Shown piece after piece: positions 1-5,104 of a stretch of DNA of 5,104 bases. The stretch lies in the NCBI GenBank assembly GCA_003447785.1, contig DLYJ01000061.1:8859-13962 (forward strand). The letters are read 5' to 3'. The notes under the pieces were generated by a model. That model was not told the DNA's origin. It saw only the letters and a program-made list of their open reading frames with translations, and did no database searches. The DNA comes from Treponema sp. (GTDB lineage: Bacteria > Spirochaetota > Spirochaetia > Treponematales > Treponemataceae). Position 1 is the first letter of the stretch, and each line of letters starts with the position of its first letter. The position numbers and the translations under genes were made by a program.

Positions 1-13
1 ACTCATAAATTGA

Positions 14-28
14 TTGTATGCTATAATC
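14..28 (+). promoter_or_regulatory. Extended -10 promoter of the folate cyclo-ligase gene
   Basis: The motif is TTGTATGCTATAATC. The -10 box TATAAT (22-27) is a perfect sigma-70 consensus, and the TG at 19-20 gives the extended form TGnTATAAT. The -35 region would fall at or before the window edge and cannot be judged. The ATG at 35 begins 7 bases after the -10, which is where sigma-70 transcription normally starts, so the mRNA is predicted to be leaderless. The same 15-mer, with one variable base, precedes the minus-strand gene at the same spacing. Confidence 0.75.
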
Positions 29-34
29 AGCGAT

Positions 35-634
35 ATGACAAATATTGAATTAAAAAAATCACTCCGCGCAAAAATCAAGGCCACACTCAAAAATCTTCCG
101 CCTCAGGATGTGTTAAAAAAACGCTGTGACCAAGCGTGCCTGAAAATCTGCGCCACAGAGCAGTTCAATTCAAGTGAATACGTATTTGTCTATATGAATA
201 TGAAAAACGAGGCTGACTGCTCAAAAGTATTGAATTATTCGATTGAATTGAAGAAAAAGGTCTGCATTCCAAAAGTGCTTTCGGACACACAGATGGAATT
301 CTATCAGCTTTCCTCTGGCAAAAACTCAATAAAAGAGCAGCTCGTTTCCGGCGCCTTCGGCATCCTGGAGCCGGGGCCTTCCATGCTCAATAATATTGTA
401 AATCCGGAAGAACTGAGGGGCAAAAACGTTCTAATGATTGTTCCGGGGCTTGCTTTTACAAAAAACGGTGAAAGGCTTGGCCGGGGAAAAGGTTATTACG
501 ACAGATATATTGAACGACTGAGCCAGAGCGGTGCAAAATTGTGCAGGTTGGGATTTTGTTTCAGCGAACAGATTGTTCAAAAAATCCCCTGCGACATGTT
601 TGATAAAAAAGTAGACCTGGTTTTTGACTGTTAG
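35..634 (+). CDS. 5-formyltetrahydrofolate cyclo-ligase (5,10-methenyl-THF synthetase)
   Basis: This cytoplasmic enzyme (EC 6.3.3.2) uses ATP to convert 5-formyl-THF (folinate) to 5,10-methenyl-THF, returning an inhibitory storage form of folate to the one-carbon pool. The 199-residue length is typical of the family. The N-terminus has the basic helix (K7, K8, R11) expected for nucleotide binding. FGILEP (108-113) matches the conserved substrate-loop motif. The family signature follows in order: VPGLAF (136-141), then GERLGRGKGYYDR (145-157), the glycine-rich ATP/phosphate loop. The C-terminus ends with the usual V-D-x-V segment (D194). I chose ATG 35. The in-frame TTG at 14 lies inside the promoter motif and would add seven residues before the normal family start. 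No Shine-Dalgarno precedes ATG 35. The stop codon TAG overlaps the stop of the convergent neighbour, so no terminator separates them. The gene looks intact. Confidence 0.95.
   Translation: MTNIELKKSLRAKIKATLKNLPPQDVLKKRCDQACLKICATEQFNSSEYVFVYMNMKNEADCSKVLNYSIELKKKVCIPKVLSDTQMEFYQLSSGKNSIKEQLVSGAFGILEPGPSMLNNIVNPEELRGKNVLMIVPGLAFTKNGERLGRGKGYYDRYIERLSQSGAKLCRLGFCFSEQIVQKIPCDMFDKKVDLVFDC
631..634. other. Overlapping stop codons of two convergent genes (TTAG)
   Basis: Bases 632-634 (TAG) stop the plus-strand cyclo-ligase gene. Bases 631-633 (TTA, read as TAA on the minus strand) stop the M16-like gene. The coding sequences overlap tail to tail by four bases. No strong hairpin followed by a T-tract is visible near here on either strand, so transcription in each direction probably ends inside the opposing gene or by a factor-dependent route. 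The resulting 3' ends would be complementary. Confidence 0.9.
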
Positions 635-3402
635 CGCTTTGTGTCCTGGGAAAGCATTTTGAATGCAGGCGCTTCATCAAAGTAAGACTTAAAAATCAGG
701 TAATAATCTTCTGCCTTTGCGCTGCTGACTGCCTGATACTGCTTTAAGTACAGGTCAGGAATCGAATTCCTTGCGCCGGTCGCGATGAGTTCGGCACTGC
801 CTTCCGCGCCGGAAGTTTTTGAAAGTTCCCTCACAACCCAGCGGTTTTCCATATTCATTAAAAGATCATCCTTTTCAAGTTCAATAACGCCGTCAGTGTT
901 TTTTGAAAGCAGGGCTTCAAGGTCGGTGGCAAGTTCCCGGACGCACTGTGCGTAAATCGCGTCGTTTTTATTTGAGTGCTTGATTTTTGTCATTGTAAAA
1001 ACCGCGTAGGGAAAAGAAGATTCTGCACCCTTAACCTTAACTTCCTGATTCAATTCGCAGCGGGCCTGTACGCGCTCACCAAGTTCATACAAAAGTGCGT
1101 TAAAGAGTGCAAAGTCCGTTGAATTTAAATCAGGCGTATTCAAAAAATAAACCATCGGGTCAGAAAAGTCCGTTGTGGGAATTAAAACCGCTGGTCTCGG
1201 TCCTGCCTTGTCCGCTGTGATGTCAGTAAAAAACTGATGTTTGATTTGTGTGCGGATTGTTTTTTTTGGGAGGTTTTCTGCAATGATTTTTTCTTTAATC
1301 GACTGTGTCTGCTTAACCGAAGTCAGCTGACCGAATGTGTCGTTCAATTCCTGCTCAAGGGAAGGAACCTTATCGATTCCGCCGGTTACGACGAGAGAAA
1401 ATCGCGAACTGTCCAGAATCAGCGGGTAGGCGGCCTGGATGTCGGTGTAGTTCATCTTTTGCGGGCGGTCTTTTTTGTCGTCAAAGAGTTTTGCGATTTC
1501 TTTGTTAAAAATTGTTTTTGCGCCCGCGCAGATTAACTGAAAGTCCGGGGCGCCGGTTTTGATTCTCCACTGGGTTCTGAGGTCGTAGCTAATTCCATCG
1601 GCCAGGGCTGGGCTTATGTCTCCAAAAATTACCGCGTCGCTTACTGCCTTGAGTGCAGGAATTGCGCTTTCCGTGTTTGTCGTAACGATTAAAAGTGAAG
1701 AGTCGGCCTTTGTGCGGGCTGTAACTTCCACGTTGGAAACAATCTCTCCCGATTCAATCTGTTTGTCTACGTAACGGCGGATATTTGTTGCAAGGGCGTT
1801 GGTCAGAAGTTCAGCAAGGCCCGGGTTGTGGCCGGCAAATAAAAGTTCACCGCCGTCTATGGAAAGGGCAATGCAGAAGGTTTTTGAATTATCTATCTGC
1901 TTTGTCACCACCGGAATCCGGTTTACCAGCGTAAAGGAATTGAACTGGGCCTGGTTTGAGCGAATAAATCTTTGGGCAGAGTTTCTGATGTCTTCCCGTC
2001 CGTTTTTGATATCTGCCAGAGCCTTCGGGTCGCTTTGAGTTTTTGTGTACAGTTTTTGCGTGTACCAAGGGCCTGTTTTGCGGGTTAAAAGTTTGTAACC
2101 GCTTTTGTTGAATTCCTTTGAATACTTCTGGTAAGTTTGAGTACTGGTAAGCACAAATAAAAACGGTTTTTTGCCGAGATAGCTCTGATTAAGGTCTTGA
2201 GCAGAAGGTTTTTCTTTGCTGAGGGCCTGGTCAAATAAGGTTCTGCTGCTGTTTTTGTTAGTTCTGTTGAAGGCAGCGTAGCGTTCCATTAATTTTTCGC
2301 TGTTGTCGCTTATTGAATTAAAATCGGCCCTGGTTTTTGAAACTGCGCTGTCAACTTCTTCCTGACTTATGCGCGGTGTTTCGCTGTCGCGGCTCATCAT
2401 CAGGAACAAATCGCCCTGTGTGGCAGGGCTTACCTTTGTTTTTTCGCAAATCGCCTGGATTATCAGGCGGCTGGAATTTTTCTGCTGTGCACTTGAAGCG
2501 TCGATATAATCAGCGCCCCTGATGGAAAGGTTACGCTGCTTTAAAAGCAGCCTCTTGAATTCAGAAGAGGAACTGTTAAAAACTTTTGCAATCAGGTCAG
2601 CCTCATCCTGATCAAAGTCTGTGTATTGAATTACAAGCTGGGTAATGTCTTCCGAAAGTTCTTCGTCAATCAGAACGTACTTTCCGCCTGCCGGAAAATT
2701 TTGTGCCCTGATGAATTTTTCATATTCCTGAATTGAAGAAGATGAAGGAACCGGAGATTTTGATTCAAGCTGGCCAAGATATTTTTCTGCAAGCATCAGA
2801 GCCGAGTTTGAAGTGATATTGCCGCTGATGTATAAAACGGCGTTTTTCGGCGTGTAATAAGTAGAACCAATATCCGAAAGAATTGCGCGGATCTGTTCTG
2901 TGTTTTTTGAATTAAAAACCTGCGGATTTACGCCGCTTTCCTGCTTCCACGGGCTTTGGGGAAAAATTTTTGTATCTATCGTGCTGTTTATAAAGCCTGC
3001 CGCAGAGTATGCAAATTCATTTATTCCTGCGCGTATTTGGGAAACAGCCTGATTGAGCTGGCGGTCTGTAAGATTTATGTCTTTAAAATATTTTGTAAAT
3101 CCGATAATCGCGCTTTCTGTCTGGGAAGGAGCCGCTGTAACTGTCGTACTTACGCAGTCGGTGCTCAGACTTAGTCCCATAAGATTTGCGTACAGGGCAA
3201 AAAATCCTGCGTTGTCGGCGTTCTGGCAGAGTGTTCCTGCGTTTATGTTGAGTTCAAGGCGGACTGTGGCGGTTGTGGTATCCTGCAGTGTGCAGAGGGT
3301 AAGTCCGTTTTGTAAGGTAAAAACTTTTATATCATCAGCGCCAAAGGCAAAACAAAAAAGGGGCGCCATGGCAAGCACGAGGGCCAGAACAATTTTCTTC
3401 AT
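631..3402 (-). CDS. Exported M16-family (insulinase/pitrilysin-like) protein, probable pseudopeptidase
   Basis: This 923-residue protein begins with a Sec signal peptide: KK, a hydrophobic core (4-16) and a likely cleavage after CFA (about residue 19). C17 does not sit in a good lipobox, so a soluble periplasmic protein is more likely than a lipoprotein. The body has the four-domain M16 layout: N-type domain (about 25-215, starting FTLQNGLTL and ending with a YTPKNAVLYISGNI segment), C-type domain (about 240-440), a second N-type unit (about 490-690, starting VNRIPVVTKQ) and a final C-type unit (about 715-910). Active M16 enzymes carry HxxEH after a Gly. Here G66 is followed by ALYAN at 69-73, so both zinc histidines and the catalytic glutamate are gone. 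The distal zinc glutamate, near residue 126 by hand alignment, is also not evident. The second half has ELLTN at 531-535 in the equivalent place. A partner or binding role is inferred; M16 proteins often pair an inactive subunit with an active one. The start is ATG 3402, where the signal peptide begins properly. The in-frame TTG at 3423 lies in the promoter. Confidence 0.85.
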   Translation of the reverse strand: MKKIVLALVLAMAPLFCFAFGADDIKVFTLQNGLTLCTLQDTTTATVRLELNINAGTLCQNADNAGFFALYANLMGLSLSTDCVSTTVTAAPSQTESAIIGFTKYFKDINLTDRQLNQAVSQIRAGINEFAYSAAGFINSTIDTKIFPQSPWKQESGVNPQVFNSKNTEQIRAILSDIGSTYYTPKNAVLYISGNITSNSALMLAEKYLGQLESKSPVPSSSSIQEYEKFIRAQNFPAGGKYVLIDEELSEDITQLVIQYTDFDQDEADLIAKVFNSSSSEFKRLLLKQRNLSIRGADYIDASSAQQKNSSRLIIQAICEKTKVSPATQGDLFLMMSRDSETPRISQEEVDSAVSKTRADFNSISDNSEKLMERYAAFNRTNKNSSRTLFDQALSKEKPSAQDLNQSYLGKKPFLFVLTSTQTYQKYSKEFNKSGYKLLTRKTGPWYTQKLYTKTQSDPKALADIKNGREDIRNSAQRFIRSNQAQFNSFTLVNRIPVVTKQIDNSKTFCIALSIDGGELLFAGHNPGLAELLTNALATNIRRYVDKQIESGEIVSNVEVTARTKADSSLLIVTTNTESAIPALKAVSDAVIFGDISPALADGISYDLRTQWRIKTGAPDFQLICAGAKTIFNKEIAKLFDDKKDRPQKMNYTDIQAAYPLILDSSRFSLVVTGGIDKVPSLEQELNDTFGQLTSVKQTQSIKEKIIAENLPKKTIRTQIKHQFFTDITADKAGPRPAVLIPTTDFSDPMVYFLNTPDLNSTDFALFNALLYELGERVQARCELNQEVKVKGAESSFPYAVFTMTKIKHSNKNDAIYAQCVRELATDLEALLSKNTDGVIELEKDDLLMNMENRWVVRELSKTSGAEGSAELIATGARNSIPDLYLKQYQAVSSAKAEDYYLIFKSYFDEAPAFKMLSQDTKR

Positions 3403-3408
3403 AAAAAC

Positions 3409-3423
3409 GATTATATCATACAA
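3409..3423 (-). promoter_or_regulatory. Extended -10 promoter of the M16-like gene
   Basis: On the minus strand this reads TTGTATGATATAATC: a perfect TATAAT (3415-3410) preceded by TGA (3418-3416), an extended -10. The hexamer at the usual -35 distance (3438-3433, AAGAAT) is a poor match, as is common for extended -10 promoters. The ATG at 3402 begins 7 bases after the -10, so the transcript should begin at or next to the start codon. No Shine-Dalgarno is present in the seven intervening bases (CGTTTTT). Confidence 0.75.
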
Positions 3424-3436
3424 CTCTGTTTTATTC

Positions 3437-3466
3437 TTGACCGCAGTTGAATTTTGATTGTAGAAT
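3437..3466 (+). promoter_or_regulatory. Sigma-70-type promoter of the DUF4954 gene
   Basis: TTGACC (3437-3442, five of six bases matching TTGACA) and TAGAAT (3461-3466, five of six matching TATAAT) are separated by 18 bases. Transcription would start near 3473-3474, leaving only about 3-4 bases before the ATG at 3477. The -35 hexamer overlaps the position where the divergent M16-gene promoter would place its own -35 contact, so the two polymerases may compete for this 74-base intergenic region. Confidence 0.6.
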
Positions 3467-3476
3467 GAACAAAACT

Positions 3477-5104
3477 ATGACAAAAGTTACACCGTTAGTT
3501 AAAACTGTTAAAATAGACTTTCCCGCAGAATGCGCAAAGGGCAGACGGCACCTTAGCGACAGCGAAATAAATATTCTTAAAAAATCAAACACAAACCGTG
3601 ACGACACCTGGCAGAACATCCTCGTTCCCGAAGAAAAGGACGCTTTTGACGCAGACCTCGTTCGCGGCAACGAGTTTTCAGGCTTTGTAATCTTTGGACG
3701 CACAACTCCGGTTCTGCTCAAGTATCACGACCTTGAACTCATGGCAGGCGTTTATAATTCTTACCTGCAGGATGTTGTTCTCGGCGACGATTGTGTTGTC
3801 CGTAACGTCAAGTATTTTTGCAATTACCGCACTGCTGAACGGGTTATTCTGTTCAACATCCAGGAAATTTCCTGCACATACCACTCAAAATTCGGCAATG
3901 GAATTCTTAAGGAAGGTGAAAAAGAATCAGATCGAATCTGGATCGGCGTCGGTAACGAAAATGACAAGCGCGCAGTTCTTCCCTTTGAAGACATGATTCC
4001 TGCGGACGCCTTTATCTGGTCACGCTACAAGGATGACGAACTTTTGCAGCAGCGCTTTATGGAAATGACAGAGCGCTCAAATACCAAAAAACTCGACACT
4101 TATGGTATCATCGAAAGCGATGCCGTTATTAAAAATACAACCCTCCTTAAAGACGCAAAAATCGGTTCAAACTGTTATATCAAGGGCGCCTTTAAACTCA
4201 AGAACATCACGATTCTTTCCAGCGCTGACGAGCCGAGTCAGGTGGGAGAAGGCGTTGAACTTGTAAACGGTATCCTGGGTTACGGTTCAAAAGTATTCTA
4301 TCAGGCAGTTGCGGTGCGCTTTGTAATCGGCCGTAACTGCCAGCTCAAGTACGGCGCACGTCTTCTGAACTCTGTCCTGGGGGATAACTCAACAGTCAGC
4401 TGCTGTGAACTTTTGAACAACCTCATCTTCCCGTTCCACGAACAGCACCACAACTCTTCGTTCCTTATTGCGTCCACAGTATGCGGTCAGAGCAACATCG
4501 CTTCCGGGGCAACAATCGGTTCAAACCACAACTCCCGCTCACCTGACGGCGAAATGTTTGCAGGCCGCGGCTTCTGGCCGGGTCTGGGGTCTGACTTTAA
4601 ATTCAACAGCCGTTTTGCAAGTTTTTCTCTGATTTCCAAGGGTTCTTACCAAAACGAACTTAATATTCAATATCCCTTTGCCCTGGTTGCCTATGACGGA
4701 CCGTGCCGCCCGATTCACATTATTCCGGCCTACTGGTTCCTCTACAATATGTACGCTATTTCGCGCAATAAATCAAAATTCCAGAAGCGTGACAAGCGTA
4801 AGGTAAAGGTTCAGCATATTGAAACTGACCCGCTGGCACCGGATACAATTCAGGAAGTTGTGGAAGGCCTGCAGCGCATTATTATTCTGACTGCCGATTA
4901 TCTTGTTTCCAAAAAAGACGGAAAGGCCCTGTCTGCAATTACAAATGCGGACGAACTGTATCAGGTTGCAAAAGATTATCTGCACCAGAATCCTGATTCA
5001 ACAATCACCTTAAACGACCCGATTAGCCAGAAAAAATATGGTGCCGTAATCTATAAGCCTGTTAAAGCCTACAAGGAATACCGCAAGGTTGTAAAATACT
5101 TTGC
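3477..5104 (+). CDS. DUF4954-family left-handed beta-helix protein (3' end outside the window)
   Basis: 542 complete codons are present with no stop, so the gene runs past the window edge. The sequence resembles DUF4954 proteins: an N-terminal RHLSDSEI segment (24-31), a region around FSGFVIFG (67-74), then hexapeptide-like turns typical of a left-handed beta-helix (about 97-132, 210-247 and 257-350, e.g. DAKIGSNCYIKG). The long conserved core FPFHEQHHNSSFLIAS (318-333), ATIGSNHNSR (345-354) and GRGFWPG (363-369) follows. The remainder (about 430 on) is basic then helical. There is no signal peptide or membrane segment, so it is probably cytoplasmic. The beta-helix fold is shared with acyltransferases and the C-terminal domains of sugar-nucleotidyltransferases, but no nucleotidyltransferase domain is seen, and I assign no reaction. 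ATG 3477 is preferred. An in-frame ATG at 3465 overlaps the predicted -10 box and cannot be on that transcript. Neither start has a Shine-Dalgarno. Confidence 0.8.
   Translation, partial: MTKVTPLVKTVKIDFPAECAKGRRHLSDSEINILKKSNTNRDDTWQNILVPEEKDAFDADLVRGNEFSGFVIFGRTTPVLLKYHDLELMAGVYNSYLQDVVLGDDCVVRNVKYFCNYRTAERVILFNIQEISCTYHSKFGNGILKEGEKESDRIWIGVGNENDKRAVLPFEDMIPADAFIWSRYKDDELLQQRFMEMTERSNTKKLDTYGIIESDAVIKNTTLLKDAKIGSNCYIKGAFKLKNITILSSADEPSQVGEGVELVNGILGYGSKVFYQAVAVRFVIGRNCQLKYGARLLNSVLGDNSTVSCCELLNNLIFPFHEQHHNSSFLIASTVCGQSNIASGATIGSNHNSRSPDGEMFAGRGFWPGLGSDFKFNSRFASFSLISKGSYQNELNIQYPFALVAYDGPCRPIHIIPAYWFLYNMYAISRNKSKFQKRDKRKVKVQHIETDPLAPDTIQEVVEGLQRIIILTADYLVSKKDGKALSAITNADELYQVAKDYLHQNPDSTITLNDPISQKKYGAVIYKPVKAYKEYRKVVKYF

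Noticed and set aside
633..673. Possible nested stem: AGCGC pairing with GCGCT, with GCATT/AATGC inside it
   Set aside because: The stems are only 5 bp each, separated by unpaired bases, with no T-tract following on either strand. They lie within coding sequence and are not convincing as a terminator.
1237..1536. Plus-strand ORF of 99 codons, plus similar antisense ORFs at 1799-2038, 2337-2522, 2956-3174 and 3053-3457
   Set aside because: All lie antisense to the M16-like gene. Their translations are low-complexity or Cys/Phe/Arg-rich with no recognisable domain, and no promoter or ribosome-binding site precedes them.
3421..3449. Inverted repeat CAACT ... AGTTG in the divergent intergenic region, a possible operator
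   Set aside because: The five-base arms with 19 bases between them are expected by chance in AT-rich DNA, and the match does not extend outward.
3465..3476. Alternative upstream ATG (3465) for the DUF4954 gene
   Set aside because: It overlaps the predicted -10 box and has no Shine-Dalgarno. It stays possible only if transcription begins further upstream.
3694..3996. Plus-strand ORF of 100 codons, and minus-strand ORFs at 3431-3721, 3678-3884 and 4773-4985
   Set aside because: They are shadow frames of the DUF4954 gene, whose own frame runs open for 542 codons with recognisable family motifs.

Overview
The window reads as an ordinary, tightly packed chromosomal segment, most likely from a Treponema-like spirochaete. 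This taxonomic call is inference. It rests on the third gene, which looks like a DUF4954 protein (a family I associate with spirochaetes and Bacteroidetes), on moderate GC with many AAA/TTT runs, and on an exported M16-type protein of treponemal flavour. No mobile element, CRISPR array, tRNA, rRNA or phage gene is visible.

Layout: (1) bases 35-634, plus strand: 5-formyltetrahydrofolate cyclo-ligase, a complete one-carbon/folate enzyme. (2) bases 631-3402, minus strand: a 923-residue exported protein with the four-domain architecture of an M16 (pitrilysin/insulinase) peptidase, but with the zinc-binding HxxEH motif replaced, so probably a pseudopeptidase. (3) bases 3477-5104, plus strand: a DUF4954-family left-handed beta-helix protein, cut off by the end of the window. 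Genes 1 and 2 converge and their stop codons overlap by four bases (TTAG). Genes 2 and 3 diverge from a 74-base intergenic region that holds both promoters. There is no gene-free stretch over 300 bases.

The most unusual signal is at the gene starts. Genes 1 and 2 share the 15-mer TTGTATGNTATAATC, an extended -10 promoter, followed in both by an ATG exactly 7 bases after the TATAAT. That puts the expected transcription start at or within a base or two of the A of the start codon, and neither gene has a Shine-Dalgarno sequence. Gene 3 has TTGACC-18-TAGAAT with the ATG 10 bases after the -10, leaving room for a leader of only about 3 bases. All three genes therefore look leaderless or nearly so. 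The TTG inside the shared promoter motif lies in frame 21 bases before the ATG in both genes 1 and 2, so a naive longest-ORF call would extend both proteins by seven false residues through the promoter.

The three genes have no evident shared pathway: a cytoplasmic folate enzyme, an envelope pseudopeptidase and a cytoplasmic beta-helix protein of unknown function. Each appears to be transcribed from its own promoter rather than as an operon.
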